From: JADMIH01 sp035274425
GTDB taxonomy: Bacteria > Chloroflexota > Chloroflexia > QHBQ01 > JADMIH01
Direction: 5' to 3'
DNA length: 64,000 nucleotides
NCBI GenBank assembly: GCA_035274425.1
Contig: DATEOC010000016.1
Span: 8,290-72,289 of the forward strand
A model generated the notes under the pieces. That model saw nothing but the letters and a program-made list of their open reading frames with translations, ran no database searches and had not been told where the DNA came from. Of this stretch, positions 32,449 to 41,103 are shown piece by piece (the stretch's first letter is position 1; each line of letters opens with the position of its first letter). Both the position numbers and the translations under genes were made by a program.

Positions 32449-33774
32449 ATGAGCACACAGAAGGAACAACGCGTTATAAACGTGCCATTTGGCCCTGGGC
32501 GCACGCGCCAGCAGACCGCCCCAGCCCCTGATGCCCCCGAAACCGCAGACAAACCGAAGGTCGCGGCACCTATGCAATCGCTGGCCGCAGAGCTTCACCA
32601 GGCAGCGTTACAGGGTGTCTTTGAATACCCCCAGGGTTTGCGGTTGGTCGCGAGGGTAGCGACGGTCTTGCTCGTAGCCCTTGCGGCGTTTCACGTAGCC
32701 ATGGTGATGATACCGTCAACACAGCCGGCAAGCTCGTTTGTGGGAGCAGTCGTCAGTTGGAGAATGCTGGGAGCATTATTGGGTGCCGTGGTCGCATTTG
32801 GACTGGCAGCATTCGTAGCGAACCTCTTCCAGACGATACACGTTACGCCGCAGGGCCTCGGTATCGCTGAGATTACAGGCAAGAGGATGATTGCGTGGAA
32901 GCATATTGGCGTGCTGCGTGTCATGGAGATGCCCTCGAGAGAACGGTACATGGTGATGATACCGGTCATGGGAGCGACCAAGCCGCCTACACCTGCCCCG
33001 ATGCTGAAGCTGATGCCCGCGCTTTTGGGCGCGTCTCGAACGGGTGAGCGCGGTATCGTTATTACCTCGAACATAAAGAACTTCGAGCGCCTATTGCAGC
33101 TGATAGTCTCCTATCTGGCGCAAGAGGCGGGGCAGGTCGTCCCCGCCATAGAGGCGTTCGTTGACGAGCATGCGGTCATGCCTCTCGGCCAGCTAGCTGT
33201 TGAGTCGAACGCGGCCCTCAACCGCATGGCACGTCCTTCAGCGGATACAGTGCTCGATCCTTATGGGATGCCTGCTAACGAGGACAATATGGGGTTGCCC
33301 TGGCGAACCCTATTGACCCGGCAGGCGTGGATAGCCCTGGCCCCCACCGTACTGATGCTGGCGGACATTCTGCTGCGTAATGGGGAGAAGCCGCTGTCAT
33401 GGGTCCAGGGATTGTGGGTAATCGCGATCCTGGCGGTAGGCGTTGGAGAGCTACCATTCATCTCCAAGCTGGTACAGGCAGTAGGGGAGTTGGTGGTGGG
33501 CGGCGGGCACCTGAAGCGCACCGTTTGGGCCTACCTTGAGCTGCAAACCCCACGCGTCTTGATGATCGTGCTGGGAGCAGCGCTGATGGGACTAGGCGTG
33601 CCGGCTGTGGTAGCGCAGATACTGTGGCTTCTCGGCATCCTGGTAACTACCGCGCTCCTGACCCGCTTCGTCCAAAAGCTCTACCACATCACAATTCCCC
33701 AGGCCCTCATGGCAAGTATCGGCGCGTTCCTCTTCCAATTCGCCCTATTGGCGTTCTATTTTGGAGTGAGGTAG
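32449..33774 (+). CDS. Membrane protein of unknown function
   Basis: The 441-residue protein starts at ATG with AGGA upstream. It has a disordered polar N-terminus of about 55 residues and two membrane helices at about 70-130. A soluble PH-like stretch follows (TIHVTPQGLGIAEITGKRMIAWKHIGVLRV...RGIVITSNIKNFERLLQLIVSYL). At least four more helices lie in the C-terminal half. The soluble part resembles the bacterial PH domains found in membrane-bound proteins. I recognise no specific family. It is followed by a terminator and selB. Confidence 0.6.
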   Translation: MSTQKEQRVINVPFGPGRTRQQTAPAPDAPETADKPKVAAPMQSLAAELHQAALQGVFEYPQGLRLVARVATVLLVALAAFHVAMVMIPSTQPASSFVGAVVSWRMLGALLGAVVAFGLAAFVANLFQTIHVTPQGLGIAEITGKRMIAWKHIGVLRVMEMPSRERYMVMIPVMGATKPPTPAPMLKLMPALLGASRTGERGIVITSNIKNFERLLQLIVSYLAQEAGQVVPAIEAFVDEHAVMPLGQLAVESNAALNRMARPSADTVLDPYGMPANEDNMGLPWRTLLTRQAWIALAPTVLMLADILLRNGEKPLSWVQGLWVIAILAVGVGELPFISKLVQAVGELVVGGGHLKRTVWAYLELQTPRVLMIVLGAALMGLGVPAVVAQILWLLGILVTTALLTRFVQKLYHITIPQALMASIGAFLFQFALLAFYFGVR

Positions 33775-33780
33775 GTTGGG

Positions 33781-33970
33781 GACGACGGACGACGGACGAT
33801 AGACGATAGGGTAAGGTCAAGCTAATACGATGAAAACAAGAGCTTGGTAGAGAAAGCTACCAGGCTCTTTTCATTTGTCCATACCGATGTGCTTCCTTTA
33901 CAATAGACCTGGCATTTAGCATTATCTATCGTCCATCGTCCATCGTCCATCGTCCGTCGTCCGTCGTCCA
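33781..33970. repeat. Heptamer repeats flanking the selB upstream region
   Basis: GACGACG-type units with GATAGAC lie at 33781-33809. Their reverse complement (CATCGTC and CCGTCGT units) lies at 33924-33970. The downstream block ends seven bases before the selB ATG, leaving no room for a Shine-Dalgarno. A terminator sits between the arms. Confidence 0.85.
33832..33871 (+). terminator. Terminator after the unknown membrane protein
   Basis: AAGAGC-TTGGTAG pairs with GCTACCA-GGCTCTT around AGAAA, with flanking GAAAA and TTTTC. Confidence 0.75.
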
Positions 33971-33977
33971 CTCAGCC

Positions 33978-35870
33978 ATGTACGTTCTCGGCACCGCAGG
34001 CCATGTTGACCATGGCAAATCTACACTCGTCAAGGCCCTCACGGGGATAGACCCCGACCGCCTCCAGGAAGAGAAAGCGCGCGAGATGACCATCGACCTG
34101 GGCTTCGCGTGGCTCACCCTCCACTCCGGGCGGGAAGTGTCTATCGTTGACGTGCCTGGGCATGAGCGCTTCATCAAGAATATGCTGGCGGGTGCCGGAG
34201 GTCTAGACGCGGCCCTGCTCGTTATCGCCGCCGACGAAGGCCCCATGCCCCAGACGGAGGAGCACCTTGACATCCTCCACCTTCTAGGCGTGGACCGGGG
34301 TATCGTAGTGCTGACGAAGCGCGACCTCGTGGATAGCGAGTGGCTGGAGCTGATGGTGGAGGAGGTGCGGGAACGCATCGCGGGCACCACCCTTGCGGAT
34401 TCTACGATTATCCCCGTGTCGGCTCGCACGGGTGATGGCCTGGACAATCTGAAGGCCGAGATAGACAGGCTATTACAGGACACAGAGCCACGTAGTGATC
34501 GGGGCCGCCCACGCCTCCCTATAGACCGCGCGTTCACTATCGCGGGCTTCGGGACGGTTGTCACAGGCACCCTCGTTGACGGCTCCTTACGCGTAGGGCA
34601 GGAGGTCACAGTAGCGCCGGCCGGGCTGAAGAGTCGCATCAGGGGCCTCCAGAGCCATCGCCACAAGGTGGACTCCATCGGCCCAGGCAACCGCGTGGCC
34701 GTCAACCTTGTGGGCTTAGAGGTGGAGGAATTGTCGAGGGGTATGGTGCTGACCACCCCAGGCTGGCTTGAGCCTACCCGACGTGTAGACATACATCTCC
34801 ACCTGCTACCCGGCGCGCCTGCGCCCCTTGAGCAGAACGAGCTGCTCGATTTCTTCACTGGCTCGGCTGAGACCCCCGCACAGGCTACCCTCCTTGACAC
34901 CGACAGGCTCATGCCGGGGCAGAGCGGGTGGGTACAACTGCGCCTGCGAGACGAGGTGGCCCTTGTGAAAGGTGATCGCTACATAGTCCGCAGGCCCTCC
35001 CCAAGCATCACCGTCGGCGGCGGGCAGGTGGTAGACGCCCACCCCAGGCGGCACAAACGCTTCAACGAGGAGACCCTTCAGAGCCTGGAAACACTCCAAA
35101 AAGGTACCCCCGAAGAGCTTATGCTGGAGGCACTAGGCAGCATGGCGTTAGAAGCCAAGGCTGCAATCGAAAAGGCTGGACTGGCGAGAGACCAAGCCGA
35201 ACAGGCCCTGGCTACGCTCCTCTTGGAGGGCCGAATAGTGCAGTTGAGCGGCAATCCCAACTCACCACTCGGTTCCCAACCCTCGGCGCTGATTATGTCA
35301 ACTACGGCGTGGGAAGCAATTATGCGGCGGGCCGAGGCGCTGCTGAAGCATTTTCATCACCAACAGCCTTTGAGGCGCGGCATGAGCAAGGAGGAGCTAC
35401 GCAGCAAGCTCAGCCAGGCGGTAACGCCCAAGGCGTTCGGCCCCATCATGTCTCTAGGCGTAAGCCACGGACTCATAGAGGAAGATGCAACTACTTACCG
35501 ACTCCCCGGCTACGAGCCAACTTTCTCGCCCGCTCAAAAGGAGCAAGTGGAGCAATTGAGGCGCGCTCACACCACGAACCGTTTCTCCCCGCCTTCCCCT
35601 GCGGAGCTGGGGGTACAGCCGGATGTGGTAGCAGCTCTGGTTGACGCGGGCGAGCTTGTGAAGGTAGACGACACGCTTTATTACACGCGGGAAGCTTACG
35701 ATGAGATGCGTGACCTCATACTGCAAGCGATAGACAAACGCGGCGACGTGAACGTAGCGGCTATGCGCGACCTCTTCGGCACGACGCGCAAGTACGCCAT
35801 CCCCTTCCTTGAGCACTTGGACGAGCAGAAAGTCACCCGGCGCGTGGGGGATGTGCGCGTGCGGTGGTAG
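33978..35870 (+). CDS. selB: Selenocysteine-specific translation elongation factor
   Basis: The 630-residue protein is a full-length SelB: GTP-binding P-loop GHVDHGKSTLVKALTG, SIVDVPGHERFIKNMLAGAGGLDAALLVIAADEGPMPQT and LTKRDL, two beta-barrel domains, then winged helices at about 400-630 that bind the SECIS RNA. SelB delivers Sec-tRNA to in-frame UGA codons. No selA, selC or selD is in the window, so the set is split. In this window the natural target is the thioredoxin-NHL gene at 49855-51354. The start codon lies seven bases after a heptamer repeat and has no Shine-Dalgarno. Confidence 0.95.
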   Translation: MYVLGTAGHVDHGKSTLVKALTGIDPDRLQEEKAREMTIDLGFAWLTLHSGREVSIVDVPGHERFIKNMLAGAGGLDAALLVIAADEGPMPQTEEHLDILHLLGVDRGIVVLTKRDLVDSEWLELMVEEVRERIAGTTLADSTIIPVSARTGDGLDNLKAEIDRLLQDTEPRSDRGRPRLPIDRAFTIAGFGTVVTGTLVDGSLRVGQEVTVAPAGLKSRIRGLQSHRHKVDSIGPGNRVAVNLVGLEVEELSRGMVLTTPGWLEPTRRVDIHLHLLPGAPAPLEQNELLDFFTGSAETPAQATLLDTDRLMPGQSGWVQLRLRDEVALVKGDRYIVRRPSPSITVGGGQVVDAHPRRHKRFNEETLQSLETLQKGTPEELMLEALGSMALEAKAAIEKAGLARDQAEQALATLLLEGRIVQLSGNPNSPLGSQPSALIMSTTAWEAIMRRAEALLKHFHHQQPLRRGMSKEELRSKLSQAVTPKAFGPIMSLGVSHGLIEEDATTYRLPGYEPTFSPAQKEQVEQLRRAHTTNRFSPPSPAELGVQPDVVAALVDAGELVKVDDTLYYTREAYDEMRDLILQAIDKRGDVNVAAMRDLFGTTRKYAIPFLEHLDEQKVTRRVGDVRVRW

Positions 35871-35885
35871 GTTGGACTTAGCCTT

Positions 35886-36107
35886 TTATCCAGAGACTTG
35901 TATCCGCCCCACCTCAAAGGGTATCGACACGTCTCGGCGTTCGTGCTGCGTTACATTCAACACCATATAGCCGAGCAGATTTCCTTCGTTGTCTACACGC
36001 TCAAAGATATCCTCAGAGATCTCCCTAAAATGACCTTTCGCGTCTTGAAACGTAATCTCCAGGGCATCTCCCTCATGGTCATACCAGATACGCATCATTG
36101 AGACCAT
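35886..36107 (-). CDS. DUF2283 protein
   Basis: The 73-residue protein has the DUF2283 pattern: MRIWYDHEGDALEITFQ then ISEDIFERVDNEGNLLGYMVLNV. GGGGTGG lies just upstream of the ATG at 36107; ATGs at residues 4 and 5 are alternatives. The family is small, mostly beta, and often adjacent to small toxin-like genes. It overlaps by 13 bases the preceding disrupted gene on the same strand, supporting a pair. Confidence 0.8.
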   Translation of the reverse strand: MVSMMRIWYDHEGDALEITFQDAKGHFREISEDIFERVDNEGNLLGYMVLNVTQHERRDVSIPFEVGRIQVSG

Positions 36108-36403
36108 AAAACCACCCCCTTCTTTTCTTTATCACTAAAGAATGCGGTAATCACAAAAGCATCATCCTGTAAGACCTTCACAACCACTATGAGATACTTC
36201 CGAGTCACAGGTGTTTCGATATACAACCTATGATAGAGCCTAACTTGTGCATCATTGTAGCTTAGAACAACCGAGTCGGGCGTAAGCAGCGTCTCACTGA
36301 TGCGCGCCTCCTGGTCTTGCATCTCAGGATGCTCTAATATATGATATAAGCGTTCCTCGGTGAGCCTGATATTTAGACCCTAAAAGTCGGTGAGAATTTT
36401 CAT
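36095..36403 (-). pseudogene. Toxin-like partner of DUF2283 with in-frame TAG at codon 8
   Basis: From an ATG at 36403 the frame reads MKILTDF, then TAG (36380-36382), then GLNIRLTEERLYHILEHPEM and on through VVLSYNDAQVRLYHRLY, KYLIVVVKVLQDDAFVITAFFSD to the stop. Without the TAG this is a complete member of the small family that usually accompanies DUF2283 (a PBECR2-like or barnase-like fold). Family members normally have Tyr or Phe at that position, so a single base change could explain the stop. A TATAAT lies eight bases before the ATG. Restart at the ATG at 36322 would give a 75-residue fragment lacking the N-terminal strand. A sequencing error is possible. Confidence 0.65.
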
Positions 36404-36524
36404 TTAGCGGCATTATATTGCATAACAGGAGATTTGGGTCTACCAGCCTCCAGCTTTATAACCTCTGCCCTGGTATACAAGGCAGAGTAGCTATTCTTAA
36501 TTTCAGGCGAAGGGATAAATAAGC

Positions 36525-39062
36525 ATGTCCATTGTTACTAAGACCATAGACACAGCGCAACCTGCGCCGACCACTCCCATTGTCGGCTTGACGGAGCGCG
36601 AGGTTACCGAGCGGCGCGCTCGCGGAGAGGGGAACAAGGTGCAGATGGGCACCAGCCGCTCCTACGTGCAGATACTACGCCAGAACGCCTTCACCTTCAT
36701 CAACAACATACTTTTCGCTATTGCGATCACCCTCATCATCATGGGGCGGATAGATGACGCTGCCGTTACGGGCGGGGTGATGCTCCTCAACATCATCGTC
36801 GGGGTCGTGCAGGAGGGGCGAGCCAAGAAGCAACTCGACCAGATAGCGCTCCTCACACGCCCAAAAGCCGCCGTTGTGCGAGACGGCATCGAGAAGACTA
36901 TCGACCCAGGCGAGCTTGTACTTGGCGACGTGCTGGTTGTAGGGCCGGGCGACCAGATCGTGGTAGATGGCGAGGTGGTCGGGGATGGGCGTATGGATGT
37001 GGACGAATCGCAGCTCACCGGCGAGTCGGACCTCATACCGAAGCGTGCAGGGGACGAGGTCTTCTCAGGGAGCTTCTGCGTGACGGGCAAGGCGATGTAC
37101 GTAGCTACGAAGGTGGGCGCGCAGAGCTTCGCCAACCAGATAACGGCAGGGGCGAGAGCTTTCCGTCAGGTCAAGACACCTTTGCAGCGAGACGTTGACT
37201 ACACCATCCGGCTCCTCATCGTCATGGTGACTGTGTTGGGCCTGATGCTCATAGGCTCCTATATCATCGCGTCTATGGCGGGCGTAGATATCGTGCGCAA
37301 CGCGGCTGTCATCGTGGGGCTGGTGCCCCAGGGCCTCTTCTTTATGATAGCCGTCAGCTACGCAGTGGGCGCAGTGCGCATGTCGGGCAAGGGTGCGCTG
37401 GTGCAGCAGGCCAACGCCGTCGAGTCGATGAGCAACGTGAACGTCCTCTGCCTCGACAAGACCGGCACCCTCACCACCAACGCCATCAAGCTGCACGCAA
37501 TCCACCCACTCGGCATAGAGGAAGCAGAGTTTACCGCTCTCCTGGGCGATTACGCGGCCAGCGGCTCTGTAGGCAACAAGACCTCCGAAGCTATAGCCGA
37601 AGCCCTCCCAGGCAACAAACGCCCCATCCACGACGAAGTGCCCTTCTCGTCGGCCCGCAAGTGGAGCGCGGTAGCGTTGGCGACAGACGACGGACGACAG
37701 ACGACGGACGACGGAGGGAAGGCAGAAAGCAGCGGGATAATTCCGCACTCCGCAATCCGCACTCCGCAATCGGGAGTCTTTGTGCTGGGCGCGCCGGAGA
37801 TGCTTATGTCTAACCTCCAGCCAGGCGCGGACCTGGGCGCGCAGAGTGAGGAGTGGACGGCGCTCGGCCTGAGGGTGCTCCTCTTCGCCTACACGCCTGA
37901 AGTGGTCCCATTGTACGACGATACGGGCGAGCCGAAGCTGCCCGCGGGCCTCATACCGCTTGGGCTGATCAGCTTCAGCGACGTGCTACGGCCCGATGCG
38001 CAACTGGCTCTCAAGGGCTTCTCCGAGGCGGGCATCCGGCTCAAAATCATCTCCGGCGATAACCCGCACACCGTCGCGGCGCTGGCGAGGCAGGCGGGCT
38101 TCGCGGGCGACCTCAGCGTGGTATCGGGCCTCCAATTGGACGAGATGGACGATGATACCTTCACCAGGACCGCAGAAGAAACCACAGTCTTCGGGCGCAT
38201 CACCCCCCAGCAGAAGGAAAAGCTGGTGCGCATCTTGCGAGGCAAGGGGTACTACGTGGCGATGATAGGGGACGGCGTAAACGACGTGCTCTCCCTCAAG
38301 CAAGCTAACCTCGGCATCTCGATGCAGAGCGGCAGCCAGGCTACTCGCGGGGTCGCGGACATGGTCCTCCTCAACGACGCCTTCTCGATACTCCCCAATG
38401 CTTTCAAAGAGGGGCAGCGCATCATCAACGGGATGCACGATGTCGTAAGGCTCCTCCTTGCCCGCACCCTCTATCTTATCTTTCTCATGGCAGGGGTCGC
38501 TATGCTCGGCTTGAAAGATGCGCCACTCACGCCCAAGCACAACTCCATCCTCGCAGTGCTGACGGTAGGTATTCCCACAGTGGCGTTGGTGGCCTGGGCG
38601 CGGATAGGCGAGCCTCCGAAGCGACTCTTGCGCTCGGTGCTTGGCTTCGTGATACCGGCGGCTGTCACTATCGCGGCTGTGGCATTAGCAGTCTATACGG
38701 GCTATGTGATCAATACAAACGCGCTCAATACGAACGATTTTACTCTGGCCCAGACTGCTCTTACCACCGTTACCGTGCTGTGTGGCCTGGTGCTTATACC
38801 GTTCGCCGAGCCACCCACGCCGGGCTGGGTCGCAGGGGATGAATATAGCGGCGACAAGCGCCCCACCATCCTGGCGGTAGCGATGCTCGCAATCTTCGTC
38901 ATAATCATGCTGGTGCCCGCCACGCGCACTTTCTTCGTGCTCGCCCCGCTTGGCCTCTTCGATATAGCGTTGATAGCGGCGGTAGTGGTCGCATGGGCGT
39001 TCGCCCTGCGCTACATCTGGCGCGGGCGCATCCTGGAGAAGATAGTGCGCGAAGACGCGTAA
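36525..39062 (+). CDS. P-type cation-transporting ATPase (CtpE-like)
   Basis: The 845-residue protein has all P-type ATPase motifs: TGES (about 165-168), phosphorylation site DKTGTLT with Asp311, and MIGDGVNDV (about 581-588). The M4 helix VGLVPQGLFFMIAVSYAVGAVRM and QQANAVESMSNVNVLCLDKTG match mycobacterial CtpE, a Ca2+-uptake pump, rather than heavy-metal types; there is no N-terminal metal-binding domain. Residues about 386-417 (TDDGRQTTDDGG... HSAIRTPQSG) are two translated heptamer repeats within the nucleotide-binding domain, next to the KWSAVAL segment. Calcium or magnesium transport is the best guess. It stands alone, followed by a GTAGGGGC palindrome. Confidence 0.93.
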   Translation: MSIVTKTIDTAQPAPTTPIVGLTEREVTERRARGEGNKVQMGTSRSYVQILRQNAFTFINNILFAIAITLIIMGRIDDAAVTGGVMLLNIIVGVVQEGRAKKQLDQIALLTRPKAAVVRDGIEKTIDPGELVLGDVLVVGPGDQIVVDGEVVGDGRMDVDESQLTGESDLIPKRAGDEVFSGSFCVTGKAMYVATKVGAQSFANQITAGARAFRQVKTPLQRDVDYTIRLLIVMVTVLGLMLIGSYIIASMAGVDIVRNAAVIVGLVPQGLFFMIAVSYAVGAVRMSGKGALVQQANAVESMSNVNVLCLDKTGTLTTNAIKLHAIHPLGIEEAEFTALLGDYAASGSVGNKTSEAIAEALPGNKRPIHDEVPFSSARKWSAVALATDDGRQTTDDGGKAESSGIIPHSAIRTPQSGVFVLGAPEMLMSNLQPGADLGAQSEEWTALGLRVLLFAYTPEVVPLYDDTGEPKLPAGLIPLGLISFSDVLRPDAQLALKGFSEAGIRLKIISGDNPHTVAALARQAGFAGDLSVVSGLQLDEMDDDTFTRTAEETTVFGRITPQQKEKLVRILRGKGYYVAMIGDGVNDVLSLKQANLGISMQSGSQATRGVADMVLLNDAFSILPNAFKEGQRIINGMHDVVRLLLARTLYLIFLMAGVAMLGLKDAPLTPKHNSILAVLTVGIPTVALVAWARIGEPPKRLLRSVLGFVIPAAVTIAAVALAVYTGYVINTNALNTNDFTLAQTALTTVTVLCGLVLIPFAEPPTPGWVAGDEYSGDKRPTILAVAMLAIFVIIMLVPATRTFFVLAPLGLFDIALIAAVVVAWAFALRYIWRGRILEKIVREDA
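37681..37772 (+). repeat. Two heptamer repeats inside the P-type ATPase gene
   Basis: GACGACG/GACGACA units at 37681-37714 and ACTCCGC/AATCCGC units at 37742-37772, in frame. The first unit family recurs at 33781-33809 and inside rluB; the second appears only here in this window. Confidence 0.9.
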
Positions 39063-39080
39063 TCCTGGGAGAGGCTTCAG

Positions 39081-39112
39081 TGTAGGGGCGTGCCGGCGGC
39101 ACGCCCCTACGG
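39081..39112. repeat. GTAGGGGCGTGCC palindrome
   Basis: TGTAGGGGCGTGCC and its complement GGCACGCCCCTAC, 20 bases after the P-type ATPase stop. Same family as 31399-31429 and 51813-51842; may also act as its terminator. Confidence 0.8.
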
Positions 39113-39280
39113 GAGTATAACGGTATACATCTACGTCAAAAGTCGCACATGATTACGACCATAGACGGGGGACAAGCGGTAAGGGTTGTATTATACTTAC
39201 CCACAAGACGGCACATTTCCTGCGACTGTCGCCTGATAGCGCACTCGCCTCGTCTAAATCCCCTCTAGTCAGGTAGCCCT

Positions 39281-39871
39281 GTGTTCAGCGATAGTGATAA
39301 AAGAAATATAATCATGGGCAGTGTGGTAATCGCTCTACTGATTGCCGCCTGCGTCGGCCTCATACAGCTTTACAAGACGAATATTCCCGAGCACGTCGAC
39401 CGCAGTACAATCGACGTCACGCAGAGCGAGTACGACCAGGCGCTCCAGAAATGGAGAGCGCGTGGGGCGTCGGAGTACGAGTTCTCTATCCACAGCGGTT
39501 CAGAAGACATCAGGCTGCATGTCCCCGGCACTTCAGGTCCAGCCGATGTCCTCCAGCACCTCCACTTAGGCTCCGGCGTTGATGAAGAGAACCTTCCTCA
39601 AGGTTCGGGGCGTCTGCGGCGCATGACGATTGAGTCCCTGTTCGAGGACATCAAAGAGGGAATCGACGTAAGCGCGATAGACTCCAGCTTCGGCTCCCCC
39701 AACAGCAAGAACAACCTCTTTTACGATTACAGCGCGCGCTTCAACCCCGAACTGGGATACCCAACATACTATTCCTCCTACCTGAGGGTTACTAGGCCCT
39801 CCAGGGAAATCGTCTGGAGAAGTACCCTCGACGCGCCCGTTGAAGTGACCGACGTCAAGATTATCAGGTAA
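39281..39871 (+). CDS. Membrane-anchored protein of unknown function (DUF6174-like)
   Basis: The 196-residue protein starts at a GTG (an ATG twelve codons in is an alternative). One membrane helix (IIMGSVVIALLIAACVGLI) is followed by an extracellular domain with ALQKWRARGASEYEFSIHSG, IESLFEDIKEGIDVSAIDSSFG and FNPELGYPTYYSSYLRV. The pattern 'W...Y.f...', a helix and a GYP.....yl segment resembles DUF6174. Function is unknown. The next gene begins 10 bases after its stop, so the two are probably one operon. Confidence 0.6.
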   Translation: MFSDSDKRNIIMGSVVIALLIAACVGLIQLYKTNIPEHVDRSTIDVTQSEYDQALQKWRARGASEYEFSIHSGSEDIRLHVPGTSGPADVLQHLHLGSGVDEENLPQGSGRLRRMTIESLFEDIKEGIDVSAIDSSFGSPNSKNNLFYDYSARFNPELGYPTYYSSYLRVTRPSREIVWRSTLDAPVEVTDVKIIR

Positions 39872-39880
39872 AGGATTAGC

Positions 39881-40780
39881 ATGTACGAAATTGAGCGCGA
39901 CGCATACGCAGAGAGCGGACCTGGGTGCCTGTACCAGCTCATCGCACTCGCCTGGGTGCTGGTTACCGTTGCAGCTTTCGTGCTTGGCGAAAGCCTCAGG
40001 GGGATCGTAGTGGGATTCCTCGCGCCCAATACCTCTGAGCTTCCGAGGGTGCTGTCTGTCGAGGGTCAGGTATGGATGGGGGGTTTCGCGCCTCTTCAGA
40101 TTCTCGCGGAGTTTGCGGGGGGACTGGCTTCAGGTGCAGTGATAGCAGTCGGGCAGGGGCTGGTGCTGTTCCCCTTCCTGAAGCTTGCCGGCGCTCTTGA
40201 ATGGGCGGCCGCGACAATAATAGGGAGAGGGGTAGCCTGGTTAGCAATCTATATTGTCAGCCAGGCCATGGTGCGGCTAGTGCTCGACAATCAGATCGTC
40301 GGGGTATGCATGTTGTTCCTGGTTTTGGGGGGCGTGGGGATAATAGCAGGTCTGGCCCTCGGATATGCGCAGGGGGTGGTCTTCCGCAGGAGAGTGACCC
40401 ATCCCACCTGGTGGGTCCTCGCCAACATTCCAGGCTACCTGGCTACGACATTCCTCATAACGCTCACCCTCTATATCCAGACCGAGAATACGGTGCGTGA
40501 TTACACTACCCTGATAGCCGGCGGCATAACCGCCATAAGCACCGCAGTCGCCCTTATGGAAATGCTGCGCCACCCCACTCCCGAAGCCGAGTGGAAAGAG
40601 ATGTTCAAGAATCGAGCGCACAAAGAGCGCCTGCCGAACGCGGAGAAGTACGATACGGTGCTGGGCAGCACCCTGTATGACCGTAGAGAGCTTGATGAGC
40701 GCAGAGAGCGGGAACGCTCATCAAGAACGCAGGTAACTGAACGCCCCACGAAATCCAGTGGCGAGGGAGAAGGAAGCTAA
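39881..40780 (+). CDS. Polytopic membrane protein of unknown function
   Basis: The 299-residue protein has about seven hydrophobic segments between residues 15 and 225 (for example YQLIALAWVLVTVAAFVLGE and VCMLFLVLGGVGIIAGLALGYAQG), then a charged cytoplasmic tail with KRRE-type repeats (YDRRELDERRERERSSRTQ). The spacing of small residues in the middle (GLALGYAQGVVFRRRVTHPTWWVLANIPGY) resembles membrane proteins annotated only as hypothetical. It follows the DUF6174-like gene closely and is ended by a terminator. Confidence 0.6.
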   Translation: MYEIERDAYAESGPGCLYQLIALAWVLVTVAAFVLGESLRGIVVGFLAPNTSELPRVLSVEGQVWMGGFAPLQILAEFAGGLASGAVIAVGQGLVLFPFLKLAGALEWAAATIIGRGVAWLAIYIVSQAMVRLVLDNQIVGVCMLFLVLGGVGIIAGLALGYAQGVVFRRRVTHPTWWVLANIPGYLATTFLITLTLYIQTENTVRDYTTLIAGGITAISTAVALMEMLRHPTPEAEWKEMFKNRAHKERLPNAEKYDTVLGSTLYDRRELDERRERERSSRTQVTERPTKSSGEGEGS

Positions 40781-40806
40781 GTACCTCAACAACCAGATTT
40801 TGAGTT

Positions 40807-40842
40807 GAATCCGTCCAGCGAATAAATTCGCTGGACGGATTT
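40807..40842 (+). terminator. Terminator of the two unknown membrane-protein genes
   Basis: AATCCGTCCAGCGAA pairs perfectly with TTCGCTGGACGGATT around TAAA, followed by TTTG. The rest of the gap to 41104 (about 260 bases) shows no gene. Confidence 0.85.
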
Positions 40843-41103
40843 TGACGTGCTTTCAACGCCCATTGTATCTTCTTAGCCAGCTTGATAACTGTCCTCAATG
40901 ATCTCGGCGAGATGTATTATACTATCCCCCAAGCTCTCCATTGTCATTCGTTGAGGCTGTACATGTTGAGGAGTATAAGCACTATATCTATCTAGAACCT
41001 ACCTGTTTGGTTAGGCAGGAACTGGCTGTATGACCGAAGCCAGAGGTGGATGCCTTATTGTAAAGTCCTTTCAGGAGCCAGTAGGAGTTAGGTCGAGCAA
41101 TCT

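Noticed and set aside
33810..33977. Possible selC (tRNA-Sec) gene near selB
   Set aside because: The only hairpin here is a terminator; no tRNA cloverleaf, T loop or CCA end could be found.
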